A model generated the notes under the pieces. The model did no database searches. It was given only the letters and a program-made list of their open reading frames with translations, and was not told the origin of the DNA. Of a stretch of 64,000 bases of DNA, positions 16,893 through 25,605 are shown one piece after another. Source of the DNA: RGIG2134 sp964461115 (GTDB lineage: Bacteria; Cyanobacteriota; Vampirovibrionia; Gastranaerophilales; Gastranaerophilaceae); contig CAYWSX010000001.1 of the NCBI GenBank assembly GCA_964461115.1, forward strand, positions 62,001 to 126,000, in the 5' to 3' direction. Both the position numbers and the translations under genes were made by a program. How positions within the stretch are numbered: the first letter of the stretch is position 1; every line of letters begins with the position of its first letter.

Positions 16893-16937
16893 TACATTGA
16901 ACAGATAATATACAAAATAGTAATAGGAATTTTACAA

Positions 16938-16955
16938 TAAGCCCGAAAGCTTATG
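16938..16955. terminator. Weak hairpin after the 109-aa gene
   Basis: ATAAGC / GCTTAT stem around a six-base loop, downstream of the minus-strand gene at 16996-17325. On the minus strand it is followed by only a short T-poor stretch, so it is at best a weak terminator. Confidence 0.3.
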
Positions 16956-16995
16956 ACTAAAGTCGGAACATAGGCGAATAATTTACTTAAAAGGA

Positions 16996-17325
16996 TTATG
17001 AACCTATGTTCAACTTAAAGTCTTTCTTAACATTGTTGTCAACCAATTTTTCTACTGATTCAAGGTCAGCAGCAGCAGCTTTTTGCTGTGTTTCCAATGT
17101 TTTTTGTTCGCACTCCAAAGCTTTGTCTCTATATTGGATAGCTAACATGTAAGGGTTGTTTTCCAAGCTGTCAGTACCGCCTGCTTCTGAATAAGCTTGC
17201 GCATAAGCCGCAGATTGCATTGCTAAAGCTTGTTTTTGGTTTGAGATGTTCATCAATCTGTACTCAAGGTCACTTTTGTACATTGTCAATGTCAACATTC
17301 TCGCTTGTGCAGCAGCAATTGTCAT
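16996..17325 (-). CDS. Small helical protein of unknown function (109 aa)
   Basis: Strong ribosome site (AGAGGAG) and own promoter region. Sequence is Ala/Gln/Lys-rich and almost certainly all-helical, with an opening MTIAAAQARMLTLT and a C-terminal half (about residues 65-95) with heptad-like Leu/Ala spacing. No signal peptide or membrane helix. The Gln/Ala-rich helical hairpin look recalls secreted structural or chaperone-bound proteins of export systems, but that is only a resemblance. Four AATAGGT repeats lie just upstream. Confidence 0.6.
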   Translation of the reverse strand: MTIAAAQARMLTLTMYKSDLEYRLMNISNQKQALAMQSAAYAQAYSEAGGTDSLENNPYMLAIQYRDKALECEQKTLETQQKAAAADLESVEKLVDNNVKKDFKLNIGS

Positions 17326-17354
17326 TTTAAATCTCCTCTAATAAACGGGTTTTA

Positions 17355-17387
17355 AATAGGTAATAGGTAAAATAGGTTTTAATAGGT
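17355..17387. promoter_or_regulatory. Four direct AATAGGT repeats
   Basis: AATAGGT at 17355, 17362, 17371 and 17381 (spacings 7, 9, 10), 30-60 bases upstream of the start of the 109-residue gene, in the 297-base divergent region shared with the 17.6 kb TPR gene. They may be an operator array or part of the leader. Confidence 0.4.
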
Positions 17388-17622
17388 TTAAATTTTCTCT
17401 GTATTTATATAAAAACAATATTCTTTAAATAATTGTTATTTATGAAGTATATACTTTACATATTTTAACATTAGCTTAGTGAACGATTTTGACTCGGAAC
17501 ATAAAATCCTTAAAATAAGCATGTCCTCCGATTAATTGATTTTTCACGAAAACTCTTTAATTGAGGGCGGATTAACGGTAAAATAGTTGTGATATATCAG
17601 TTAGTGTTAAGGTTCAGATAAA

Positions 17623-19011
17623 TTGTACAATTCGCTTTATCCTGTGAATATAAAGCCGTACACTGTCAATAGGGGAACGGTTAAACGAAAGGAAGACGAA
17701 GATTCGTCCTCCGGTTCAAAGGCGCAAACACAGGATATGCAAGAAACGCAAAGAGAGCAAAGCGCACAGGCACAACGGCGTCAAGCTCAAACGTATCCGA
17801 GACAGCAATACCCGAACGGACAGCAAACCGCAATTGACTATTCGCACTCATCTGTCAATGTTGCGCAAATTATTACAGATTTTCAAAACACAACAGCCGC
17901 AATCGGTGCACCTGAGCACATCAAGTCCGAGGTCGATACGTATCTTGGTTTGATTGAAGGGGAATCTTTAAAAGAAAGCCCCAGCGGGAAAATTATTCAA
18001 ACAAACCTTAAAACTGCCTCACAAATTCTTGATACATATATAGCCCAAACACTTAAAAAACCGTCTGATGTTGTAGAAAAGTGGATTGACGCATTATTTT
18101 TGCAAAAAATCGATTTTAAATCAGACCCAACGGCGTTCAACCCTGATTTTCAAGTTCAGCTTCCTGATAAAAAAGAACCTGAAACAATAATCGAGCAGCC
18201 GCAACTCATTTCGCAAGAAACACCACAAGCCAACCCTGCTGACACTTCAATACCGCAAAACATCGAAGTTAAAAAGGCATATCTGCAAGGCCGGAAGTAT
18301 TCGGCTATAAAAGATACCCAAAAAGCACTCTCTTCATTTGAAGACGCATTAAAACTCGCCAATGAAACGGAAGACGAAACAGCAAAGCCGCTTATTTTCC
18401 TTGAGGTTGCAAAAATCTATGACGGACACGACCTCCTCCCTCAAGCCTTGACACTATACAATAAAGCTGCAACAAATACGTCAGACCCAAACATAAAAAC
18501 AAAAGCCTACTACTCGATGGCAAAAATTTATGATGATGCAGTGCAGTTTCATCCGGCAATGGAGCATTATTACGCTTCGATGGCTTATGCGGGTGAAAGT
18601 GAAAACCTGAAAAACCAAACATTTTCACTGATGAATATCGGCAATTTATACGCAGAAAGATACAACGCAAATCAGGCAAAATCATATTTTGATACGGCTC
18701 ACTTAATGGCGGAAGAAACCGGAAATAACGAACTTGCGGCAAAAGTCTGCCGTCAATCAGCCTCAAAAATGACAAGCCTAAACGAAAGCAAAACAGCGCT
18801 CGACTATTACAAACAATCAAGCGGTCATTTCAGTAAAACTCAGGATTCACTGGCACTTGCAGGCAACTACGAAAAATCCTCAGAGCTCATGCTCAGACTC
18901 GGAAACACAAACAAAGCAAAATCATTGCTCAAGAAAGCTCAAAACATATACACTCAAAATGAGAAACTTCAAGAAGCTTTTGATATCGAAAAACAGCTTC
19001 TACAACTTTAA
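17623..19011 (+). CDS. TPR-repeat protein with disordered N-terminus
   Basis: 462 residues. Residues about 1-75 are low-complexity (Gln/Ser/Arg-rich) and probably disordered. Residues 78-170 form a helical domain with NVAQIITDFQNTTAAIG. From about 215 to the end there are five or more tetratricopeptide repeats (for example FLEVAKIYDGHDLLPQALTL and MNIGNLYAERYNANQAK). The start is a TTG at 17623; a stop lies in frame at 17608-17610, so no earlier start is available, and AAGG is about 10 bases upstream. TPR arrays bind partner proteins; the partner is unknown. The 3' end overlaps the opposing amidohydrolase-like gene by 12 bases. Confidence 0.7.
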   Translation: MYNSLYPVNIKPYTVNRGTVKRKEDEDSSSGSKAQTQDMQETQREQSAQAQRRQAQTYPRQQYPNGQQTAIDYSHSSVNVAQIITDFQNTTAAIGAPEHIKSEVDTYLGLIEGESLKESPSGKIIQTNLKTASQILDTYIAQTLKKPSDVVEKWIDALFLQKIDFKSDPTAFNPDFQVQLPDKKEPETIIEQPQLISQETPQANPADTSIPQNIEVKKAYLQGRKYSAIKDTQKALSSFEDALKLANETEDETAKPLIFLEVAKIYDGHDLLPQALTLYNKAATNTSDPNIKTKAYYSMAKIYDDAVQFHPAMEHYYASMAYAGESENLKNQTFSLMNIGNLYAERYNANQAKSYFDTAHLMAEETGNNELAAKVCRQSASKMTSLNESKTALDYYKQSSGHFSKTQDSLALAGNYEKSSELMLRLGNTNKAKSLLKKAQNIYTQNEKLQEAFDIEKQLLQL

Positions 19012-20325
19012 CGAGCTTCTTATTTCGCCGTTTTGTACAACTCTGTGTCCATTAACATAGACCATATCAGGCTTACCTTTCGTAAGTACAGTTTCATAGC
19101 CTTCGCCTTCATTGAGAGAAAAAACGTTAAAATCGGCGTGCTTTCCTCTTTCCAAGGATCCTACCAAATGCTCCAGCCTCAATATTTTAGCTGGATAAAT
19201 TGTCAAGTGCTTTAATAGCTCCAAGCAGCCCATAACGCAGCCTTGATTAGCATAATTCGCTTCATTCAGAATGCTGTAATCTTCGCCGATATTGAAATAA
19301 CTCTCTGTACCGAAGCCAAAATTATCACCAAAAAATTCTACAACATCTTTAAAGTCTTGCTTACGCTTATGATTTATGTCATCGTAGCGCGGAGAATATA
19401 CAAATTTCACATTAGTGTCTGCCAACTCTGAGAATTCTTCTTTTGACAAATAATTCGCATTTGCAACAAGAACCTTTTTGGATAAAACATTCAAATCTGT
19501 TAAATATTCAACCGGAGAGATATTTCGCTTATACGGAGTAAGTTTTTTCATCCCGAGGTACATGTGAAGCATATCGATGTCAGAAAAACCGTATTTCAGC
19601 CAATCCATTTCTTCCTGCGACTCGGCAATTCTAATCAACATAAGCAAATTATTTTTGCGAGCGTATTTTGAAATAATTTTCCATAAGCGTTTATGAACCA
19701 TTGACAACGAAGACGGCGCTACCCCGACAAACATATTGTCTGATTTATTTTTAATAAAATATTCTATCTTGCTGCTGATATTTTTAAATTCTTTTTTTCC
19801 GGCGTCACAAGAATCCGCATACAATTCGAAAAATAGGTATGTTTTAACAGGCGCATTGTTCAAAATCTCAAAATATTTATTTTCCTTAGAAACCTGTGCT
19901 ATACAGGTTGTTCCGGAACGCATAGCGCGCTCGAGCCCGTGTTTAAAAGAACGAATTTTTTCTGCACGCTCCCAGCACCAATACTCTTTATACATTCTTG
20001 CAACGCCTCTAACATAGCTGTTTTGAGGAATTCCCGCAAAAATATATTTTCTGATTAAGTTTTTAAAAAGTCTCTTTAATTTTGATTTTATTGTATTTGA
20101 GCGATATTTGTTGATGTCCGTATATTGTAATTGTGCAAAAAGGTTTACAAATCCCGGTGTAATAACTACATTTCCAAAATCTTTAACTTTAAGGAGCTCG
20201 TCAAAATTCACTTTTTCATGAGGCAGAATGTCTACAACTTTTCCCTCATCAACAATCATATAATGATCTTCGAGAGGTTCACCCGCTGATGTAATAATCC
20301 ATTTTGCCTTGTAAGCACGTATCAT
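19000..20325 (-). CDS. Amidohydrolase-fold protein lacking metal ligands (probable pseudoenzyme)
   Basis: The overall layout follows the TrzA/ATZ/aminofutalosine-deaminase branch of amidohydrolases: small N-terminal beta domain, PGFVN at residues 57-61, barrel core, and the C-terminal GSLERGKHADFNVF beta domain. The metal and catalytic residues expected in this family are all changed: the HxH after PGFVN reads LFAQL (F63, Q65), the barrel histidine before AES reads LIRIAES, the next one reads ANANYL instead of AHCxHL, and the Asp of GTDS is Glu in GTES. 441 residues, full length, no frameshift. Deamination is not expected; a binding or structural role is likelier. It lies nine bases downstream of a TPR gene and is probably co-transcribed with it. 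Confidence 0.8.
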   Translation of the reverse strand: MIRAYKAKWIITSAGEPLEDHYMIVDEGKVVDILPHEKVNFDELLKVKDFGNVVITPGFVNLFAQLQYTDINKYRSNTIKSKLKRLFKNLIRKYIFAGIPQNSYVRGVARMYKEYWCWERAEKIRSFKHGLERAMRSGTTCIAQVSKENKYFEILNNAPVKTYLFFELYADSCDAGKKEFKNISSKIEYFIKNKSDNMFVGVAPSSLSMVHKRLWKIISKYARKNNLLMLIRIAESQEEMDWLKYGFSDIDMLHMYLGMKKLTPYKRNISPVEYLTDLNVLSKKVLVANANYLSKEEFSELADTNVKFVYSPRYDDINHKRKQDFKDVVEFFGDNFGFGTESYFNIGEDYSILNEANYANQGCVMGCLELLKHLTIYPAKILRLEHLVGSLERGKHADFNVFSLNEGEGYETVLTKGKPDMVYVNGHRVVQNGEIRSSLKL

Positions 20326-20334
20326 AAATATTCC

Positions 20335-21318
20335 TTAACTGTTTTTAGAAATAAGCTGCATCATTTTTTCGGCGGCGCCGTATCTGCCCATTTTGTTATA
20401 TACATCAGCCATTTCTTTTCTGATTATATTGGTTTCGCGGCTCAATGCATAATAATCAGATAAACCCTCTGCAACATCATAAGCTTCATCATAGTATGAG
20501 ATTGCCTTCTCATATTGTCCGGCACTCGCATAAACTTGTGCAATTCTCCAATTTACATAAGCGAACTTTACTTTATCTGAGCATTTTTGTTTTTGCATAA
20601 GGTCGATTAGTTTTGCATACACAACAACCGCCTTTTTAGCTTCGCCCTGACGAACATACACATCCGCAAATCGTTCTACAATTGTTATTGCCGAATCAAC
20701 ATCAATATCTTTGTATTTATTAGCAAGGCGATATGCGTTTTTGTAATAAGACTCAGCCTTGGAGATATTGCCTTCCGCGAAATATAAATCACCGTACAAA
20801 CGATTAATAGTAGCAAGCTCATTTCCAGAGGTTTTCAATTTTAGGTAAAAATATTCCGATAATACAAGAAATTCTCTTGCCTGCTTAAAATCTTTCTTTT
20901 GAATATAATACTCAACCACGTACCGTCTTATGTACTCTGCATATTCAGGCGAATTCAGACCATAAGAATCGATCATCAGATACATACCTTCTTTTATCGC
21001 CAAATCGGCTTTTTCAGGCTGATTTTCACCAAGATAGCAAACAGCTTTTTTATATTGGACTTCTATATACTTTTGTCGGTTTGAAGGGATAAAATTGATT
21101 ACCTTATAATACTTAGTTGCGTAATTATACAGGTGCACAGCAGCATGATAATCCTTTTTATTTGACAACCTGTATGCAGTATCCCAAATGAGCTTGCCAT
21201 ATATCACATTATTGACCACAAATGCCAAAATAATGGCTGTCACTAATGCCGCCAAAAGCATACGGATAGGCTTTTCTGCCTTTTTTAAAAATCTGTTGAC
21301 TTTATATAACTTAACCAT
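20335..21318 (-). CDS. Membrane-anchored TPR protein
   Basis: A hydrophobic segment at about residues 19-38 (ILAFVVNNVIYG region) anchors the protein; the rest (about 45-327) is made of tetratricopeptide-like helix pairs, e.g. YYIQKKDFKQAREFL, GDLYFAEGNISKAESYYKNA and YASAGQYEKAISYYDEA. It probably scaffolds a complex at the membrane. The gene precedes the amidohydrolase-like pseudoenzyme in the same direction. The start ATG has no ribosome site but sits seven bases from a -10 box. Confidence 0.75.
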   Translation of the reverse strand: MVKLYKVNRFLKKAEKPIRMLLAALVTAIILAFVVNNVIYGKLIWDTAYRLSNKKDYHAAVHLYNYATKYYKVINFIPSNRQKYIEVQYKKAVCYLGENQPEKADLAIKEGMYLMIDSYGLNSPEYAEYIRRYVVEYYIQKKDFKQAREFLVLSEYFYLKLKTSGNELATINRLYGDLYFAEGNISKAESYYKNAYRLANKYKDIDVDSAITIVERFADVYVRQGEAKKAVVVYAKLIDLMQKQKCSDKVKFAYVNWRIAQVYASAGQYEKAISYYDEAYDVAEGLSDYYALSRETNIIRKEMADVYNKMGRYGAAEKMMQLISKNS

Positions 21319-21325
21319 AAAGATT

Positions 21326-21354
21326 ATTAAATCATCATTTTAAAGGTTTTGCAA
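21326..21354 (-). promoter_or_regulatory. Candidate leaderless promoter of the TPR gene
   Basis: TTGCAA (21349-21354) - 17 bases - TTTAAT (21326-21331), ending seven bases before the ATG at 21318. Transcription would start at the start codon. Confidence 0.5.
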
Positions 21355-21379
21355 GAATGTTAACAATTAAAAGGTTAAT

Positions 21380-23080
21380 TTAATTATTTTTATCGGCATT
21401 TTTAAAGCTTAATTTCAAAAATGGATTGTCATCTAATTTTATTTTTGAATAATCCAAAAACTTGCTGCTATCATTCAATTTATCATGCGCTTTCATGTAA
21501 GAAACGCGCGCCGCATGGCGGACATGTATAGTTGTATAAAGCTCAACGAAGATTGCAGGAATCAACCCGGCAACAGTACCGATTATAGAGTATAATGGCA
21601 TTTTCGAAGCAGGGGCTTTCTTAATATTATGTAGCGCCCAGCCGACCGCGTTACCTGCTGCTGCCGATATAAGCCCCATTGGAGAAGAAAGAAGTACTAC
21701 AAAAATCTCAAAAGCTTCTTCGTATTTTTTCTTGTGGTCATCAACAACGTTAATTGTCTTGAAAAAATTCATTTGTCTAAGACGGGCATCTTTCATCTGC
21801 TCGTCAGAAAGCTTAATCTTTCTTGCCGCAATTTTAAACTTTTTATCTTCAACCATTTTTGTAGATGTATATTCTTCATAATCTTTAAGGTCTTTTTTAA
21901 ATTCCTTTATAAACGCCAACAGGCTTGATTGCTTAGGAGTCGGGATATCTTTATGCTCGGACTTTTTGTTATTTTCGGGAGTTTTAAGGAAGTTTGTAGG
22001 ATCTTCCATCAACTCATTAAGCTTTTTATGGCGTGCAATTCTAATCGCATCATTTCTATATTCGGCAATTTTACTGTTCAAAAGCACTACGCCGGCCAGT
22101 GAAGCCAAAATTGAGATTCCATTTTTTATCTTTCCTTTAGGCACTTTCAACAAAGACATTGCCGCATCCAATGTCCAGCCGCCGACAACTCCAAGCCCAA
22201 AAATACACATAGAAACAACATCTACAATTTTAAAGACCCGCTCTATATAATCCTGAGACTCAAAATCGATTTTTTGAACAAGACGCTGAGTTACTTCTCT
22301 TTCTTCGTCTGCTTTTTTAAGCTCCACATCAGTAAACATGTCTTTTGTTGAAGAATGAATTTTATTAGATTGACGCTTCTCAAAAGCCTCTTTATCTTTA
22401 CGATATATGGCTCTTTTGGCGACTATTTCCATATAAGATTTTATCTCATCAAATATGTTTATACTTTCAATAATTCCTTTATTTGTTGCCTTAAATTTTG
22501 GCGGAGCAACATCTCTTGCCATCGCAGCCGCTTGAACGGTCTGTTCATCCGTCAAAAGAGCAAAATCATTAGTATTGGAAAGTTCACCTTTTAATGCTTC
22601 AAATCTTGAAATCCTCGGAGTCTGTATTTCTATGGTCGTCAACGGCACAAGTAAAGGCAAACTGGATATGACCGCGAACAAAAGTCCGCTTGCACCCGGA
22701 ATGATATTCGGAGCCGCCGCACTCAAACGACCAAGCTTTTTTTCTAAAGTTTTAACAAGCCTTTTCCCACCCTCTGTTTTTTGGTATAAAGCACCCATAC
22801 CACCGCCCATAAGTGTTAGCAGTCCGACACTTTCACCCAAAATAGTTTGTGTTACGGCTTCCGTATCTTCGGTTTTTGTCTGCGAATACTCATCAAGCGC
22901 ATCAACAGTGCGCTTTAAAACCTCTCCCCTTTTTTTAGCTACAGCAAGCTCTTCAGGTGCCAAAACCTTATCAGAAAATGCCTCTTTTCTCGCAGATTCT
23001 TTACGGCGATTATTGGCTCTAAATGCTTCGACATCCTTTATATAGTCTCTATAAGTCACATATGTAGCTAAGTCCGGCAA
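21380..23080 (-). CDS. Large membrane protein of unknown function (566 aa)
   Basis: Hydrophobic segments are found at about 88-105, 130-160, 290-315, 325-345 and near 470-520; between them lie long Lys/Glu-rich cytoplasmic-type stretches, including a probable coiled coil around 370-430. The start is a TTG at 23080, ten bases after a perfect AGGAGG; an in-frame TAG immediately precedes it. An out-of-frame ATG sits three bases after the same ribosome site. No family recognised. Divergent from the 23.2 kb gene. Confidence 0.65.
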   Translation of the reverse strand: MPDLATYVTYRDYIKDVEAFRANNRRKESARKEAFSDKVLAPEELAVAKKRGEVLKRTVDALDEYSQTKTEDTEAVTQTILGESVGLLTLMGGGMGALYQKTEGGKRLVKTLEKKLGRLSAAAPNIIPGASGLLFAVISSLPLLVPLTTIEIQTPRISRFEALKGELSNTNDFALLTDEQTVQAAAMARDVAPPKFKATNKGIIESINIFDEIKSYMEIVAKRAIYRKDKEAFEKRQSNKIHSSTKDMFTDVELKKADEEREVTQRLVQKIDFESQDYIERVFKIVDVVSMCIFGLGVVGGWTLDAAMSLLKVPKGKIKNGISILASLAGVVLLNSKIAEYRNDAIRIARHKKLNELMEDPTNFLKTPENNKKSEHKDIPTPKQSSLLAFIKEFKKDLKDYEEYTSTKMVEDKKFKIAARKIKLSDEQMKDARLRQMNFFKTINVVDDHKKKYEEAFEIFVVLLSSPMGLISAAAGNAVGWALHNIKKAPASKMPLYSIIGTVAGLIPAIFVELYTTIHVRHAARVSYMKAHDKLNDSSKFLDYSKIKLDDNPFLKLSFKNADKNN

Positions 23081-23184
23081 CTATCATAAACCTCCTGAAT
23101 TCATTATTTATTTTAAGCACGTAAAGAAATTTATATGATAGAATTTAGAAGAATTATTTACAATTATTAATGAAAGGTTGTATC

Positions 23185-23769
23185 ATGCCAGAAAAAGCCT
23201 TATTTGACCCGGGTTTTGCCCCTTATGTTTATTCTTTTACAGAAAATACCTATGCCATTGAGGAAATGATGAGAAGCTTGAAATCTACTCACCAAAAAAA
23301 ATTCAGATACGGTATTCTTGCACCTCAAATAAGACAGCTGTTTGAAAACTCTGTGTCTTTTTATCTCGGCTGCCTTGTGTGGGCAAAATATATCAAAGAA
23401 ACCATGCCGAATAAGGAACTAGAAAATAACCCGTTTTACGGTGTAAATTTGGAAGAAAAAAACATTACTGAAGATGAAATTTGTTTCGAGGTAACAAATT
23501 TAATTAATTATTTTGATAAATTCGAGCGTGACTCTAAATTTTATCTTGGAAAAATAACTCCTCTGCCTGAGGTTTGGAAAAAAGTTGCCGCAAGATACAA
23601 AGAATTTTTATTGGCGAATAAATCGTTCGTAAATACCAAATTAACAAATGACCTTGTTTTGCCTGAGGGGTTGGAAGATTTTATAACACAGTCTAATGAA
23701 GAAAATTTAACAGCGATAAATAATGCTATTAAATCAAAACAGATAAGCTCTCTTTTGCAGCTTCTTTAG
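23185..23769 (+). CDS. Hypothetical soluble protein (194 aa)
   Basis: The start is placed at the ATG at 23185 because AAAGGT lies at the right distance; an earlier in-frame ATG at 23170 has no ribosome site. The protein is predicted helical and aromatic-rich (NSVSFYLGCLVWAKYIKE) without membrane segments. Its last 41 bases overlap the end of the converging acetyltransferase-like gene. Function unknown. Confidence 0.65.
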   Translation: MPEKALFDPGFAPYVYSFTENTYAIEEMMRSLKSTHQKKFRYGILAPQIRQLFENSVSFYLGCLVWAKYIKETMPNKELENNPFYGVNLEEKNITEDEICFEVTNLINYFDKFERDSKFYLGKITPLPEVWKKVAARYKEFLLANKSFVNTKLTNDLVLPEGLEDFITQSNEENLTAINNAIKSKQISSLLQLL

Positions 23770-24400
23770 GTGAAATACCATATTTTTCTTCAGTGCGCTT
23801 TATAAAATTGCGAAGACTTTCCGTATCAAAGGCAAACTTACTCGTATCTAGGCCGCTTTTCTTCATTCCTAAATGCGTATAAAATGAGTCATTACTAGAA
23901 TAAACATCAAGCCCGCAACCTTTATTTAAGGCTTCTTTAGCTGCCCCATAAATCATCATTTCCCCGTTGCCTTTAATGCTGCTGTCTATACCGATAAGCC
24001 TTGGATCTGATTGAAGCAACCCTATATTATAATTATTTTTGCCATGGGCAGGAAGATTCAACATCATAATAGATTTTACTCTTTGAGAGGCAACTTTACA
24101 CTTTTCTAAGGTTTCAACTACAAAAAATTTGCTGAGATTTTTAGTGCAATCACAACTAAATTTATAGAAATCATATATATCATCAATGTATTCTGCGGCT
24201 TTCCTCCAATTGTCATAAATTTTATCTAATAATTTAAAATCCTCAGCCGAAAGAGTCAACTCTGAAAACCTTGCCGGTATCAATCTCTCAGTACCGTCGG
24301 CTGACACTTTTCTCAAATTAACATTATAAATAGGGTTTGTCCCGAAAGATACTTTATTATTCGTATTTGTTTGTTTTACAGGCGAAAAAGCCGTTCTCAT
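23729..24400 (-). CDS. FG-motif protein with GNAT-like domain
   Basis: The start at 24400 is preceded by a GGAG ribosome site; in-frame sequence further upstream is not supported. Residues 1-20 are a polar, Asn/Thr/Lys-rich leader ending in S18-F19-G20, like two proteins at 57-58 kb. The C-terminal half reads as an acetyltransferase fold: a helix starting IKGNGEMMIYGAAKEA, then LDVYSSNDSFYTHLGMKK, matching the GNAT motif A and B region. Substrate unknown. Divergent from fliP. Confidence 0.65.
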   Translation of the reverse strand: MRTAFSPVKQTNTNNKVSFGTNPIYNVNLRKVSADGTERLIPARFSELTLSAEDFKLLDKIYDNWRKAAEYIDDIYDFYKFSCDCTKNLSKFFVVETLEKCKVASQRVKSIMMLNLPAHGKNNYNIGLLQSDPRLIGIDSSIKGNGEMMIYGAAKEALNKGCGLDVYSSNDSFYTHLGMKKSGLDTSKFAFDTESLRNFIKRTEEKYGISPKEAAKESLSVLI

Positions 24401-24552
24401 ATTCCACGCTCCAATGTAACTATTAAAAAACAAACAGAAATTTTTTTGCCATAAATGTAAATTATGAAGTTTGTTAACGAAGTGGAACGGTATGTAAAAC
24501 ATGTATATTATATTAATAGTTTGAGTATCAAAATTAATCGAAAGACGCATAA

Positions 24553-25314
24553 ATGAAACATAAGAATACGTTGTTGGGACTGGCTTTGGCGATGTTTTGC
24601 ATAATTTTTGCAAGCATGCCCGCATTCTCTGCAATCGCGTTCCCAAACATAAATATAGGCATGCAAACGGCGAACACGCCACAAGAATTCACCCAAGGGG
24701 TGCAGGTTATGGTGCTGTTGACAATTTTGACACTGGCGCCAAGCATAATTATTATGACAACGGCGTTTATTCGTATAATAATTGTCCTCGCGCTCACAAG
24801 ACAGGCAATTGGTACGGCAACCCTCCCGCCTAACCAGGTTTTGGCAGGGCTTGCAATAATTTTGACGTTTTTTGTTATGGCTCCGACAATCAACAAGATT
24901 AATGAGACTGCGATACAGCCTTATTTAAAAAATCAAATTACGCAGGAAGCGGCAATCGAAAAAGCTATGACACCTCTTAGAACTTTCATGCTCAAACAGA
25001 CTCAGGAAAAGGAATTAGCACTTTTTATCAACATGGCAAAAATGGAAAAACCGAAAAATGCAAGCGAGATAGAAACTTACGTATTAATCCCCGCGTTCGT
25101 ACTGAGCGAGCTTAAAACCTCGTTCAAAATCGGTTTCGTAATATTTCTGCCGTTTCTGGTAATAGATATTGTAGTTGCAAGTATACTTGTTTCAATGGGT
25201 ATGCTTTTCTTGCCGCCAACAACGGTTGCAACGCCGTTTAAGCTGATACTTTTTGTAATGATAGACGGCTGGTATCTTGTAACGAAGTCACTGATTGAAG
25301 GATTTATAAATTAA
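24553..25314 (+). CDS. fliP: Flagellar/type III export gate protein FliP
   Basis: Core subunit of the export gate channel. N-terminal cleavable signal-like helix, followed by the family segment LAPSIIIMTTAFIRIIIVLALTR split over one membrane helix, NQVLAGLAIILTFF, and a C-terminal pair of helices with PFLVIDIVVASILVSMGM and the conserved P-F-K-L stretch. 253 residues, normal. First gene of the fliP-fliQ-fliR-flhB-flhA run. Ribosome site before the ATG is weak. Confidence 0.96.
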   Translation: MKHKNTLLGLALAMFCIIFASMPAFSAIAFPNINIGMQTANTPQEFTQGVQVMVLLTILTLAPSIIIMTTAFIRIIIVLALTRQAIGTATLPPNQVLAGLAIILTFFVMAPTINKINETAIQPYLKNQITQEAAIEKAMTPLRTFMLKQTQEKELALFINMAKMEKPKNASEIETYVLIPAFVLSELKTSFKIGFVIFLPFLVIDIVVASILVSMGMLFLPPTTVATPFKLILFVMIDGWYLVTKSLIEGFIN

Positions 25315-25324
25315 CGGGTAAAAA

Positions 25325-25594
25325 ATGGAAAACACGATAATAATCTCAATAACACAGACAGTTTTAATATTAATGCTCCAGCTTATGGCGCCTGTACTTA
25401 TTGTTGCGGTTGTTGTTGGTCTTATCATAAGTATTTTCCAGACAGTTACTCAAATTCAAGAACAAACCCTGACATTCGTTCCAAAAATTATAGCTTGCGT
25501 GCTTACACTGATAATTCTCCTGCCTTGGATGGTAAATATCTTTATAGAAAGAACCAATGAGCTTTTTGCGCAAATTCCTGCGCTGATACATTGA
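25325..25594 (+). CDS. fliQ: Flagellar/type III export gate protein FliQ
   Basis: 89 residues, two membrane helices, with the family pattern VVGLIISIFQTVTQIQEQTL and FVPKI. Ten bases after fliP and twelve before fliR. Assembles with FliP and FliR into the P5Q4R1 channel. Confidence 0.96.
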   Translation: MENTIIISITQTVLILMLQLMAPVLIVAVVVGLIISIFQTVTQIQEQTLTFVPKIIACVLTLIILLPWMVNIFIERTNELFAQIPALIH

Positions 25595-25605
25595 GGAGGT
25601 CATAA

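Noticed and set aside
24401..24682. N-terminal extension of the 24.4 kb FG-motif protein
   Set aside because: The extra ~94 codons run into fliP, show no domain, and a good ribosome site lies before the ATG at 24400.
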